64,000 bases of DNA from Erythrobacter sp. (GCF_035194505.1 NZ_CP136573.1:1723001-1787000); one strand, 5' to 3'. Counted from the first letter of the stretch, positions 35,603-44,008 are shown. Notes: generated from the sequence alone by a model not told the origin. Numbers and translations: made by a program.

Positions 35603-35783
35603 GGGTCTCGCTCTCCGTCAATAGCTCTTGCTTTGCCATGCCTCTTGTCACGGGATTTTGCCCGCGAAAAGGGGCAATCTGTTGCGAAATGTGCGCGCGC
35701 GCCGCCGCGATTGCATGGCGTGCAATCACGAGCGGCAGCAAGGCGAGAATGCCGTAGCGTCGGGCGAGCCGACACCCGGACGA

Positions 35784-35813
35784 TCAGGGAATGCGGTGTT
35801 CCCCGCGAATCCA
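35784..35813 (-). repeat. Duplicated 3' tail of glpX
   Basis: On the minus strand this stretch can encode WIRGEHRIP followed by a stop, exactly the last residues of glpX. A 20-base block (gatcagggaatgcggtgttc at 35782-35801) is identical to 35879-35898, 97 bases upstream on the minus strand. Upstream of the block, codons are also similar (the WIRG part). It is a small 3'-end duplication left behind downstream of the gene. Confidence 0.6.
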
Positions 35814-35880
35814 CCCGGAGTCCCGGTTTTTGGTGCGGGGCACCGCCGCGCTTGCGGTGACGGCGGCTCGTGTCATCGGA

Positions 35881-36897
35881 TCAGGGAATGCGGTGTTCGC
35901 CTCTGATCCAGCGCACCGTTCCTGAGGAGGCGCGCATGACCACGCTTTCGGTGGTGAGGATGGTCTCGCCGGTCGGCTTGCGCTTGCGCTTCACCCCGTC
36001 GAGCAGCGAGCCGCTCGTCACGCCGGTCGCCGCGAAGATGCAGTCGCCCTTGGCGAGGTCTTCGAGCTTGTAGATGCGGTCAAGGTCGGTGATGCCCCAT
36101 TTGCGGGCGCGGGCCTTCTCGTCCTCGTTGCGGAACACCAGACGGCCGTTGAACTGCCCGCCGACGCAGCGCAGCGCGGCTGCCGCGAGCACGCCTTCGG
36201 GGGCGCCGCCCTGGCCCATATACATGTCGACCGTGGTTTCCTCGTCGGTCACCGCGATCACGCCCGCCACGTCGCCATCGCCGATCAGCACCACGCCGCA
36301 GCCCAGCGCGCGAAGCTCGGCGATCAGCGCGGCATGGCGCGGACGATCAAGCACGCAGACATTGATCTGCGCCGGATCGACGCCCTTGGCCGCCGCCACA
36401 GCCAGCACATTCTCGGTCGGCGATTTGGCGAGATCGATGATGCCTTCGGGATAGCCCGGGCCGACCGCCAGCTTGTCCATATAGGTGTCGGGCGCGTTCA
36501 GCAGGCAGCCTTCTTCCGCCGCCGCCAGCACTGCGAGCGCATTGGGCCCGGCCTTGGCGGTGATGGTGGTGCCTTCGAGCGGGTCCAAGGCAATGTCGAT
36601 CTTCGGACCTTTGCCCATGCCGACCTTTTCGCCGATGAACAGCATCGGGGCCTCGTCACGCTCGCCCTCGCCGATCACCACGGTGCCGTCGATATAGAGG
36701 TTGTCGAAGGCGCGGCGCATGGCTTCCACGGCGGCGGCATCGGCGGCCTTTTCATCCCCGCGACCGATCAGCTGCGCAGCAGCAATCGCCGCCGCTTCGG
36801 TGACGCGCACCATTTCCAGCACCAGCACGCGCTGGATCGCATTGTCCGCAGCGGCTTGCTTGGCGGTGTCTGCATCGGTATCGGTCGAGGAGTTCAT
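35881..36897 (-). CDS. glpX: Class II fructose-1,6-bisphosphatase
   Basis: GlpX hydrolyses fructose 1,6-bisphosphate in gluconeogenesis. The 338-residue product has the metal sites GRGDEKAADAAAVEAM and VVIGEGERDEAPMLFIGE, the DPLEGTTITAKAGPNA signature, and GQGGAPEGVLAAAALRC. The ATG at 36897 (MNSSTDTD) is preferred to the TTG at 36903. In sphingomonads it commonly neighbours hom (homoserine dehydrogenase); here two secreted-protein genes lie between. A short copy of its 3' end sits after the gene. Confidence 0.96.
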   Translation of the reverse strand: MNSSTDTDADTAKQAAADNAIQRVLVLEMVRVTEAAAIAAAQLIGRGDEKAADAAAVEAMRRAFDNLYIDGTVVIGEGERDEAPMLFIGEKVGMGKGPKIDIALDPLEGTTITAKAGPNALAVLAAAEEGCLLNAPDTYMDKLAVGPGYPEGIIDLAKSPTENVLAVAAAKGVDPAQINVCVLDRPRHAALIAELRALGCGVVLIGDGDVAGVIAVTDEETTVDMYMGQGGAPEGVLAAAALRCVGGQFNGRLVFRNEDEKARARKWGITDLDRIYKLEDLAKGDCIFAATGVTSGSLLDGVKRKRKPTGETILTTESVVMRASSGTVRWIRGEHRIP

Positions 36898-36962
36898 GCG
36901 CAATTCAGCCTTTTATCGCTCTGGTCACATCCAGACCATGTATCGCCCCGGCGCATAAGCGG

Positions 36963-37598
36963 ATGGAGACGGGTTTGTCGAGCAATGCCATACCCGTCGT
37001 GTCGGGTTTTCACACTGTCCTGACGGCCGCCGCGCTGGTGCTGGCGGCTCCTGTGGCCGCGCAGGATGACACCGCAGCGACTCAGGCCGCGACTCCGGTG
37101 CCTGCGACAACCGAGGTCCCGGTGCGCCCCCGCGTCAACCTGATGGTCACCGTCCCGCGCGGCGAGGTCAATCAGGCACAGGCCAAGGAATGTGTCGACC
37201 GCGCCGATGCGGGCGCGATCAGCGGCGAGATCGTGGTCTGCCGCGAAGTCGGGAGTGATACCTCCGCCCTCACCGGAGACCGCGCCGCCTCGCAGAAGCG
37301 TTACGCGCAGGAAACCGCCTTCAAGGGTGCCCCGCGCGCGCCGGAGGCTTTCGGGATTGCCGATAACGGCAAGGGCATCGGCTTCGGCGGTGCGCCGCCG
37401 CCCGCGCTGATGATCGATGTGGCCGCCCTGCCCAAGGCCCCCGCCGGTTCCGATGCGGACCGGATCGCCCGCGGCTTGCCGCCGCTCAACGAGAATACCA
37501 ACCTCTCCGAAGAGGAAGAAAAGGCGCGGCGCGAGGCAGCCGGGATCAAGACGGTCGTGCCGCCGCGCGCAGGCTCCAAGAAGCGGAAGGGCGGATAG
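36963..37598 (+). CDS. Secreted protein with a cysteine-flanked GEIVVCRE motif (paralog A)
   Basis: A 211-residue product with an N-terminal hydrophobic export signal (about 17-34, ending AAQ). It then has a proline/threonine-rich stretch, a short region with CVDRADAGAISGEIVVCREVGSDTS (two cysteines about 18 apart), and a C-terminal MIDVAALPKAPAGSDADRIARGLPPL block. No family name is known to me. The next gene encodes a shorter-core relative with the same two motifs. It is divergent from glpX, so the 66 bases between them must hold promoters. Probable periplasmic or surface protein of the Sphingomonadales. Confidence 0.7.
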   Translation: METGLSSNAIPVVSGFHTVLTAAALVLAAPVAAQDDTAATQAATPVPATTEVPVRPRVNLMVTVPRGEVNQAQAKECVDRADAGAISGEIVVCREVGSDTSALTGDRAASQKRYAQETAFKGAPRAPEAFGIADNGKGIGFGGAPPPALMIDVAALPKAPAGSDADRIARGLPPLNENTNLSEEEEKARREAAGIKTVVPPRAGSKKRKGG

Positions 37599-37612
37599 GA
37601 GCACGCGAGGCC

Positions 37613-38299
37613 GTGCTCCTTCCCCTGTTTGTTTCCGCGCTCGCCGCCCAGGTGGCGACCGAACCGCAGGTGCGGATCGGCCCGCAGGTGCCGCCCCAGC
37701 AGACCCTGCGCCTGCCGCCGCGCGCCGCGCCCGGCACAAAGGCGAAGCCCGCCGAGCCCGAACGCCCGCGCGTGCCGATCGACCTCGGCCCGGATGCGCC
37801 GATGGCCGAACCGCCGCAGCAGATAGACATTCTCGCACCCCCGCAGACCTCCGATGCCGCCGATGCGATCGAGCAGAAGGAATGCGCCGACCAGACCGAG
37901 CGCGGCGTGGTGCAGGGCGAGATCGTGGTGTGCCGCGAAGTTCCGGCGGACACCTCGCAGATTTACAGCGGCAGTCACGAGGCGTGGCTGAAGGACTATG
38001 CCGCGCGCACACAGAACGCGGGCACCCTGCCCCCGCCCGATGTTGCGGGGCCGGGGATCTTCCGCGGTCCGGCGACTGTCAGCGGGCTGTGCTTCATCCC
38101 GCCCTGCCCGAAAGACCCGGCGGTGATCGTCGACGTTGCCGCGATTCCCGCCGCCCCCGAGGGATCGGACGCGGAACGCGTGGCCAAGGGCCTCGCGCCG
38201 GTTGAAGGCGATGATGCCCCGCTGTCAGACGATTCGCGCCGCCGGGTGGAGGCGGAACTGGGGTTGCCGGAAAAGCCGAAGGTGGCGACGGAGGAATAG
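37613..38299 (+). CDS. Secreted protein with a cysteine-flanked GEIVVCRE motif (paralog B)
   Basis: This 228-residue paralog of the previous gene begins at a GTG with a hydrophobic export-like N-terminus (LLPLFVSALAAQV). A proline-rich linker follows, then ECADQTERGVVQGEIVVCREVPADTS, an extra cysteine pair (LCFIPPCPKDP), and VDVAAIPAAPEGSDAERVAKGLAPV. The shared motifs align in order and spacing with paralog A. It starts 14 bases after A ends, consistent with a tandem duplication in one transcript. Function unknown. Confidence 0.68.
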   Translation: MLLPLFVSALAAQVATEPQVRIGPQVPPQQTLRLPPRAAPGTKAKPAEPERPRVPIDLGPDAPMAEPPQQIDILAPPQTSDAADAIEQKECADQTERGVVQGEIVVCREVPADTSQIYSGSHEAWLKDYAARTQNAGTLPPPDVAGPGIFRGPATVSGLCFIPPCPKDPAVIVDVAAIPAAPEGSDAERVAKGLAPVEGDDAPLSDDSRRRVEAELGLPEKPKVATEE

Positions 38300-38311
38300 C
38301 CTAAGACCCGC

Positions 38312-38423
38312 TCGCCCTGAGCTTGTCGGAAGCGAAGCTGACCCGCAGGGGCAACGGCCGTTCTTCTTCTTCAGCTTGCGCCAAGCTCCAAGAAAGTGCG
38401 GCCCTTCGACAGGCTCAGGGCGA
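38312..38423. repeat. Inverted repeat of a dispersed CGCCCTGAGC element
   Basis: TCGCCCTGAGC-TTGTCGGAAG (38312-38332) and CTTCGACAGGCTCAGGGCGA (38404-38423) are inverted copies with two differences, 71 bases apart. This type of element (TCGCCCTGAGCCTGTCGAAG) is a frequent intergenic repeat in proteobacterial genomes. It lies between convergent genes and may end transcription from both sides. Confidence 0.6.
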
Positions 38424-38436
38424 ACGGATGTTACGG

Positions 38437-39756
38437 TTAGAGCGGCAGGATCGGAAGCACCAGCGGCGCGCCGGTCAGGCTTTCGGAACCCTCCAGCAGC
38501 GCCAGCGCCGCCGCGACGCCCGATTCGGGGCCTTCGTGGGTCACCATCGCCACCATTACCTTGCCCGCATCCGCGCCGCGGCCCTGCTGGATCAGGCTTT
38601 CGATCGAGACCGCACCGTCGCGCATCGCGGCGGTGATTTCGGCAAGCACGCCGGGGCGGTCCTTGACCATGAAGCGGATATAGGTGCGCTCGGTGCGGTG
38701 GCCGGGTTCGGCGGGCGGGAGCGCGGCCAGTTGCGCGCTGGGGATCGAGAAAGGCGCGCCCACCTCGTCGCGGGCAATGTCGATGAGATCGGCGGCGACG
38801 GCGCTCGCGGTCGGCCCGTCGCCTGCGCCCGCGCCCTGGAACAGCAGGCGGCCCGAGAAATTGCCCTCGGCGACCACCGCATTGGTGGGGCCGTCAACCG
38901 CGCTCAGCGGGTGGCCCTTGGCGACAAGGCAGGGCCGGACGCGCTGGAGCAGGCGGGGGCCGGCGGGGGTCTCTTCCACGTCTGCCTCGCCGATCAGCCG
39001 GATGACAAAACCCAGCGCATCGGCCTGGGCAATGTCGGCTGCGCGCACCTGGGTGATGCCGGAGACGCGCACGCCTTTGAAATCGACCCGCGTGCCGAAC
39101 CCGATCGCCGCCAGAATCGCGAGCTTGTGCGCCGCGTCCACGCCCTCGATGTCGAAAGCGGGGTCAGCCTCGGCAAAGCCCAGGCGCTGGGCCTCGGCCA
39201 GCACATCGGCAAAGTCCGCGCCGGTGCGCTCCATGGTGGAGAGGATGTAATTGCAGGTGCCGTTGAGGATGCCGTAGACCTTGGTGAGCGCGTTGGCGCT
39301 GGTGCCTTCGCGCAGGCCTTTGATCACCGGAATCCCGCCCGCCACCGCCGCCTCGAACTTCAGGGCGGCATTATGCGCCTCGGCGGTTTCCGCGAGTTCC
39401 AGCCCGTGATGCGCTATCATCGCCTTGTTGGCAGTGACAAGGCCCTTGTCCGCCCCCAGCGCCGCGCGCGACAGGGCCAGCGCCGGGCCGTCCGACCCAC
39501 CGACCAGTTCCACCACCACGTCCACATCGTCGCGACGGGCGAGCGCGGTCATGTCGTCCTCCCACGCAAAGCGGGCGATATCGACCCCGCGATCCTTGCC
39601 GCGATCCCGCGCCGAGACCGCCACCACCTCGATCGGGCGACCGGCGCGCGCGGCGATCAGCGCCCGGTTGGTATCGAGCAGCCGGATGACTCCCGCCCCC
39701 ACCGTGCCGAGCCCGGCGATAGCAATGCGCAGCGGTGCAGATGCAGTGGTGGTCAA
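38437..39756 (-). CDS. hom: Homoserine dehydrogenase
   Basis: Hom reduces aspartate semialdehyde to homoserine for Thr, Met and Ile synthesis. The 439-residue product has the NAD-binding GLGTVGAGV (about 15-23), the catalytic lysine in DKGLVTANKAM, and a C-terminal ACT domain (about 350-430, FMVKDRPGVLAEITAAM) that senses threonine. The start is a TTG at 39756 with GAGGAGGG six bases upstream; the product begins MTTTASAPLRIAIAG. It lies alone on the minus strand near glpX. Confidence 0.95.
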   Translation of the reverse strand: MTTTASAPLRIAIAGLGTVGAGVIRLLDTNRALIAARAGRPIEVVAVSARDRGKDRGVDIARFAWEDDMTALARRDDVDVVVELVGGSDGPALALSRAALGADKGLVTANKAMIAHHGLELAETAEAHNAALKFEAAVAGGIPVIKGLREGTSANALTKVYGILNGTCNYILSTMERTGADFADVLAEAQRLGFAEADPAFDIEGVDAAHKLAILAAIGFGTRVDFKGVRVSGITQVRAADIAQADALGFVIRLIGEADVEETPAGPRLLQRVRPCLVAKGHPLSAVDGPTNAVVAEGNFSGRLLFQGAGAGDGPTASAVAADLIDIARDEVGAPFSIPSAQLAALPPAEPGHRTERTYIRFMVKDRPGVLAEITAAMRDGAVSIESLIQQGRGADAGKVMVAMVTHEGPESGVAAALALLEGSESLTGAPLVLPILPL

Positions 39757-39816
39757 GCGGCCCTCCTCAAGGTTTCGCGACAGGCGCTTACCCGCCCTGC
39801 CTGTCCGGTCAAGCCG

Positions 39817-40719
39817 TCAGGATGCGGGCGCAGCCTCGGTGATCCGCCGCTCGCACGCGCCCAGCGACTGCTTGACGAAGGCATAGTCCCCCGCCGCCAG
39901 CCGCCGCGCCGCCGGATCGCGCGCGAGGTTGGCAGTGCTCGGCAATTGCGCGGGCAGAAAGCAGGCGAGGCGGAACCAGCGCAGCGTTTCAGGCGCGGGC
40001 GGGCGGGCGGCCGAATCCATGATCTCGCCCCACGAAACACCCCATTGCACCTGCTGGCCCGGTCGGCGCAGGATGGTGAGGGAGACGGGCGAGCGGTCTT
40101 CGGTCGCCACGAAGATCTGCGTCTCCGATTCGCCCGCCAGCGTGCCCGGTACCGCCAGCGCATCGCTGATCCCGGTGATCCGCGGCGGCACGTCGGCCCC
40201 GTAGAGCTCGGTCAGAATCGGGCGCAGCCGCGCTTCGAGCGCGGGGGTGTAATCGACCTGCGCCTTGGGCGCGACCAGCCACACCTCGCCCGGACGCCCC
40301 TGCACCGGATCGGCAAACAGCACGAATTCGCGCTGCTTGAGCTTGGGCACCTTGCCCTTCGCATCCAGCGGCACGTCGACCAGATAGGCAAAGCCCGCGC
40401 CCAGCGTGCCGCGCCCGGCGATCAGCGCCACCGTGTTGGCCTCGACATAAAGCCGCGCGAATCCGGGTGCGAGGCCCGGCGCACGCTCGGGCGGGAGCGT
40501 GGTCGTCTTGCGAATCTGCGCACGGATCACCAGCGCCGCAGCGTCCGAAAGGCTTGCCAGATCGGCATAAGTTGGCCCGGTTGCAGAGGTTTGCACAGGT
40601 ACGGCAGGTGCTTGCGCCGCACCCGCCACAGGGGCCAGCGCAGCCCCCGCCATCACCACCGGCAGCAGCGCCAGTCGCTTGAAAAAAGGTTTTAAATTGC
40701 CGTTAACCTGTTGCTTCAC
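39817..40719 (-). CDS. Secreted protein of unknown function
   Basis: A 300-residue product with an export signal: a KQQVNGNLKPFFKR leader, a hydrophobic stretch (about 16-35), and an alanine-rich cleavage region (GAAQAPAV). The mature protein has no recognised domain. It contains the repeated theme GAGFAYLVDVPLDAKGKVPKLKQREFVLF and YVEANTVALIAG, with two C-terminal cysteines (LACFLPA, LGACERR). Similar proteins occur in sphingomonad genomes as conserved hypotheticals. It reads towards hom, with about 60 bases between. Confidence 0.7.
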   Translation of the reverse strand: MKQQVNGNLKPFFKRLALLPVVMAGAALAPVAGAAQAPAVPVQTSATGPTYADLASLSDAAALVIRAQIRKTTTLPPERAPGLAPGFARLYVEANTVALIAGRGTLGAGFAYLVDVPLDAKGKVPKLKQREFVLFADPVQGRPGEVWLVAPKAQVDYTPALEARLRPILTELYGADVPPRITGISDALAVPGTLAGESETQIFVATEDRSPVSLTILRRPGQQVQWGVSWGEIMDSAARPPAPETLRWFRLACFLPAQLPSTANLARDPAARRLAAGDYAFVKQSLGACERRITEAAPAS

Positions 40720-41107
40720 GTGGGGCCTCGTCTGACCGATTGTTGCGCATTCTCTAGCAGGCGTGATTGCACATTGCGCGCAGTGAATCCGTGATGAACC
40801 GATAAAGCGTTTGATTGGGTAGGGGTTGCCCGTTAAAGCCCCGAGGACTGACCGCTTGGGGCTGGGGACACTGCCCGTGCGGTCAGCGAGGTTGTGCTCT
40901 GTACGGATTGGCGCTTTTGCGAATCATGTTCAGGGCGTGCCAGTCGGGGATGGACACTTGCGCAAGGTGCATGCACCTGCAGTCCGTTTTCCCGGCGTGG
41001 GAGGACCGAAATTCTAGGGATCTGTCCGCCGACGTGCTTGGTCGACGGGCAGGAATTGTGCCGGATGGGTAACGCTGTCCGGCTCGCAATTGGAGAGAAA
41101 GCGCTGG
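40720..41107. other. Regulatory spacer upstream of the ton operon
   Basis: Nearly 390 bases without a gene lie between a secreted-protein gene and tonB, on divergent strands. The stretch contains a perfect palindrome AGGTGCATGCACCT at 40965-40978 and a TGACCGC/GCGGTCA inverted pair at about 40849-40886. No clear Fur box was seen. Promoters of both flanking genes must lie here, but I cannot place them. Confidence 0.4.
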
Positions 41108-41779
41108 ATGTCCTACGCTAGCCAACAACAAGGATTGACCGGCACCAAGCTCGTTGCATTGATCATCGCGCTTGCGATCGTCGGTGGCATCGGGGCGGTG
41201 ATGGTCATCGGCCTTGCGATCAACGCCATCAAGAAAGAGATCGAGCGGGTTACCACCGTCGACATCGAAGAGCCGCCGCCGCCCGAGGAACCGGACGAGC
41301 CGCCGCCACCGCAGGAAAACACGGCTCCGCCGCCGCCGGTCGCGCCTCCGCCGCCGATCAGCATCGCGCCGGCTCCGCCGCCGATCCAGACCCAGCCGAC
41401 GATTCCGCCGCCGTCTCCGCCGGCTCTGCGGATTCCGCCGCCGGCTCCGGTCGGCCCGCCGCCGGCTCCCCCGGCGCCGTCGCAGGCCCGTGGTGCACGC
41501 ACCAAGAACGAGCGCAGCTGGGCGACCCGCATTCAGGAAAACTATCCGGCCCGCGCCCTGCGCGAAGAAATCGAAGGCACGGTTGGCCTTCGCGTCACCG
41601 TTACCCCCGATGGCCGGGCAGCGAATTGTTCGGTTACCGCTTCGAGCGGCTCGGACATCCTCGATGCGGCCGCATGTCAGGGTATGGAGCGTTACGCCCG
41701 GTTCGATCCGGCGCTTGACGCGGCCGGTAACCCGACCAACGGCAGCTACTCGACGCGCATCACCTATCGTTTGAACTGA
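41108..41779 (+). CDS. tonB: TonB family energy transducer
   Basis: TonB couples the inner-membrane proton motive force to outer-membrane receptors. This 223-residue protein has an N-terminal transmembrane anchor (about 13-36), a long proline-rich periplasmic linker (about 50-135, PPPPEEPDEPPPP pattern), and a C-terminal TonB domain (about 150-223) with YPARALREEIEGTVGLRVTVTPDGR. I chose the ATG at 41108 preceded by GGAGAG. It leads an operon with exbB, exbD and a second exbD, a complete Ton system. Confidence 0.92.
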   Translation: MSYASQQQGLTGTKLVALIIALAIVGGIGAVMVIGLAINAIKKEIERVTTVDIEEPPPPEEPDEPPPPQENTAPPPPVAPPPPISIAPAPPPIQTQPTIPPPSPPALRIPPPAPVGPPPAPPAPSQARGARTKNERSWATRIQENYPARALREEIEGTVGLRVTVTPDGRAANCSVTASSGSDILDAAACQGMERYARFDPALDAAGNPTNGSYSTRITYRLN

Positions 41780-41794
41780 CGGATCAATCCGGCC

Positions 41795-41815
41795 CCGGCC
41801 TTGTGGGAAGGCCGG
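41795..41815 (+). terminator. Hairpin between tonB and exbB
   Basis: CCGGCCTT and AAGGCCGG form a perfect eight-base stem with a five-base loop, 16 bases after the tonB stop. No T run follows, so it is more likely a partial attenuator or mRNA-stability element than a full terminator. Confidence 0.45.
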
Positions 41816-41852
41816 AGCCCCCAGGAACTTTCTTTCAAGAGGACTACTCGCA

Positions 41853-42620
41853 ATGAACCTTTACACCCTTGCCGCCGTTGCCGGCGAAGCGCCCAAGAAC
41901 CAGTTCGGCTTCATGGAAGCCATGAAGGAAGGCGGCCCGGTTGCCTGGTCGATCCTTACCGTCATGATCATCATGTCGGTCGGCACCTTCTACATCATGT
42001 TCACGAAGATCTTCGAGCAGAACAAGATCATGAAGCAGTACAAGACCGTGCAGACCAGCTTCTGGCGCGCGGCGAGCCTCAAGGAAGGCGCTGCCAAGCT
42101 CGAGAAGGACGGCGCATGGCGCCAGCTGGCCGACGACGCTGTCAAGGCCCAGGAAGACCACGGCAAGATGACCGACGCGCTCGAATCGCATGACTACATG
42201 CACGGTTCGCTCCAGCGTTCGGAAGATTCGATCAACTCGGTGCTCGCAGGCGGCCTGCCGTTCCTCGCGACCGTCGGTGCGACCTCGCCGTTCGTCGGTC
42301 TGCTCGGCACCGTGATCGGGATCTACCGCGCGCTGATCAACATCGGCATCGAAGGTTCGGCCTCGATCGACAAGGTCGCCGGCCCGGTCGGTGAAGCGCT
42401 GATCATGACCGCCATCGGTCTGCTCGTCGCTGTGCCTGCGGTGCTTGCGTTCAACTGGCTGCAGTCGCGCAACCGTCGCATCAACGAGCTGCTCTCGGGC
42501 TTCTCGACCGACATCCTCGCCTACATCAACTCGAACGGCGCCGTGAAGCCGACTCCGGTTGCTGCCGCTCCGGCCAAGCCTGCTGCAAAGCCGGCGAACG
42601 CTCCGGCCACCAAGGCCTGA
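41853..42620 (+). CDS. exbB: ExbB/TolQ-type proton channel subunit
   Basis: This 255-residue inner-membrane protein has three hydrophobic helices (about 30-50, 135-160 and 185-205). The second and third regions are typical of MotA/TolQ/ExbB (VGATSPFVGLLGTVIGIY and AVPAVLAFNWL). The C-terminus is alanine/proline/lysine-rich. It forms the ExbB5-ExbD2 motor that powers TonB. It is in the middle of tonB-exbB-exbD-exbD, and the 152 bases after it contain two hairpins that may set expression ratios. Confidence 0.93.
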   Translation: MNLYTLAAVAGEAPKNQFGFMEAMKEGGPVAWSILTVMIIMSVGTFYIMFTKIFEQNKIMKQYKTVQTSFWRAASLKEGAAKLEKDGAWRQLADDAVKAQEDHGKMTDALESHDYMHGSLQRSEDSINSVLAGGLPFLATVGATSPFVGLLGTVIGIYRALINIGIEGSASIDKVAGPVGEALIMTAIGLLVAVPAVLAFNWLQSRNRRINELLSGFSTDILAYINSNGAVKPTPVAAAPAKPAAKPANAPATKA

Positions 42621-42684
42621 TCGCCAATACCGCAAGACGGCGGGAGCCTGCCCTCACCGGCACTCCCGCCGCTTCCCGGCCCAA

Positions 42685-42725
42685 GCCCTGCCTCGGCAGG
42701 GCCACCAGCCGGGGGGTCGCCCCCC
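42685..42725 (+). other. Two hairpins between exbB and exbD
   Basis: GCCCTGCC/GGCAGGGC (42685-42702) is a perfect eight-base stem with a two-base loop. GGGGGG/CCCCCC (42711-42725) is a second stem with a three-base loop. Neither has a T run. They may stabilise or process the exbB mRNA, keeping ExbB more abundant than ExbD, as the motor stoichiometry requires. This is inference. Confidence 0.4.
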
Positions 42726-42772
42726 AAGGGCGAACACACGCAGTCATTGCTTTGACAAGGTAGGAATTCACA

Positions 42773-43303
42773 ATGGCGATTTCGACGGGAGGCGGGGCAG
42801 ATACCCCTATGTCCGACATCAACACCACGCCGCTGGTGGACGTGATGCTGGTGCTCCTGATCATCTTCCTCATCGCGGTCCCGGTGGCGATCCAGACGAT
42901 CGAAAAGCTGAAGATCCCCGTGTTCGTATCGGTTGAATCGAAGAACAAGGTGGAAAACCTCCAGCTGACCGTCAGCACCACCGATGCCGCCGGTCGGAGC
43001 GCCGGGGAACCGGGCTTCGAAGGCGCATCGCGTAGCGGGGAATGCCGGGTCTACTTCAACAACATCACTCCGGTGAGCTCGGAAGAACTTTACGATCAGG
43101 CGTTCACCCGCCTCGACAATATCGTGAAGGCTGCCGGCGGCGTTGAAGCGATCATGGCCGATCCCGAGAAGATCCCGCAGGTGCACATCCGTGCCGACGT
43201 GCAGGCCCCGTGGCGCTGCGTTGCGGGTACGATCTACAACGTTCAGGCCGCCGGCTATCCGACCGTCGGGTTCATCTCGAACCCGGTCGAGCCCGGCATC
43301 TGA
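42773..43303 (+). CDS. exbD: ExbD/TolR biopolymer transport protein (copy 1)
   Basis: This 176-residue protein has one N-terminal transmembrane helix with the proton-carrying aspartate (INTTPLVDVMLVLLIIFLIAV). Its periplasmic domain is longer than usual, with an insert that carries a CRVYFNNITPVS segment and a C-terminal region with CVAGTIYNVQAAGY. An ATG at 42773 follows an AAGGTAGGA-like site. The next gene encodes a shorter ExbD, so the system has two ExbD subunits, as in several alphaproteobacteria. Confidence 0.92.
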   Translation: MAISTGGGADTPMSDINTTPLVDVMLVLLIIFLIAVPVAIQTIEKLKIPVFVSVESKNKVENLQLTVSTTDAAGRSAGEPGFEGASRSGECRVYFNNITPVSSEELYDQAFTRLDNIVKAAGGVEAIMADPEKIPQVHIRADVQAPWRCVAGTIYNVQAAGYPTVGFISNPVEPGI

Positions 43304-43327
43304 GCCTGAGGAAGAGGAGTAACTGAC

Positions 43328-43759
43328 ATGGGTATGTCCGGAGGAAAACTCGACGGCGAACCTATGATGGACATGAACATGACGCCGCTGATCGACGTTT
43401 TGCTCGTTCTGCTGATCATGTTCATCATCACCATCCCGGTGGCGACCCACTCGGTCGACATCGATCTTCCGCAGGGCAACCCGCCGCCGCAGGACATTGT
43501 GGTCGATCCGGTCAAGAACAAGCTGGTTCTGACCCAGGCCGACCAGATCCTGTGGAACGGCACCCCGGTGGACTCGGGCCAGCTGGTCACTCTGCTTGCG
43601 GAAACCACCCGCATGTCGGTGGAACCGGAACTGCAGTTCGAGCCGGAAGCGCTCGCGAGCTATGATATTGCGGCCAAGGTGCTGCAGATCATCAAGAGCT
43701 CGGGCGTGACCAAGTTCGGTTTCGTCGGCAACGAACGCTACCGCAGCTTCGCCAAGTAA
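43328..43759 (+). CDS. exbD: ExbD/TolR biopolymer transport protein (copy 2)
   Basis: This shorter paralog of 143 residues has the same helix and critical aspartate (MNMTPLIDVLLVLLIMFIITI). The periplasmic domain, GFVGNERYRSF at its end, is typical of ExbD. It lies 24 bases after copy 1 with a GAGGAG site. A second ExbD next to an ExbB is usual in sphingomonads. A terminator closes the operon. Confidence 0.93.
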   Translation: MGMSGGKLDGEPMMDMNMTPLIDVLLVLLIMFIITIPVATHSVDIDLPQGNPPPQDIVVDPVKNKLVLTQADQILWNGTPVDSGQLVTLLAETTRMSVEPELQFEPEALASYDIAAKVLQIIKSSGVTKFGFVGNERYRSFAK

Positions 43760-43802
43760 GCTGCCTTTGGTACCCGCTTGGGTGCCACATAGGGTGTTCA
43801 TG

Positions 43803-43835
43803 AAAGGGCGCTGCGAGCAATCGCGGCGCCCTTTT
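43803..43835 (+). terminator. Rho-independent terminator of the ton operon
   Basis: AAAGGGCGC (43803-43811) pairs with GCGCCCTTT (43826-43834), with inner GCGA/TCGC pairing, followed by a T run. It ends the tonB-exbB-exbD-exbD transcript. Confidence 0.9.
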
Positions 43836-43951
43836 GCTATGTTGCGCTGCCTCTCGGATGATGAGCGCAAGACCCCCGCTAGCCCCGGTTTGACGTCGTG
43901 ATGATGGGCAGTTGAGGCGGTTTGGCGGGCGATTTAGGGGGTGTGGAGCAA

Positions 43952-43967
43952 TGTTTCACGTGAAACA
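43952..43967. promoter_or_regulatory. parS: parS centromere site (exact consensus)
   Basis: TGTTTCACGTGAAACA matches, base for base, the parS site bound by ParB in Bacillus and Caulobacter. It lies in the spacer after the ton terminator. ParB-parS complexes organise the origin region, and MipZ binds ParB; mipZ is 4.4 kb away. A related site with three changes is 57 bases away. Confidence 0.85.
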
Positions 43968-44008
43968 TTCTCCATCCCCGGCAATGTTTGTGCCTGCGGC
44001 ACAGCTAC

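Noticed and set aside
40711..40726. CACGTG-containing sequence TGCTTCACGTGGGGCC
   Set aside because: Too many changes from parS; only one half is similar.
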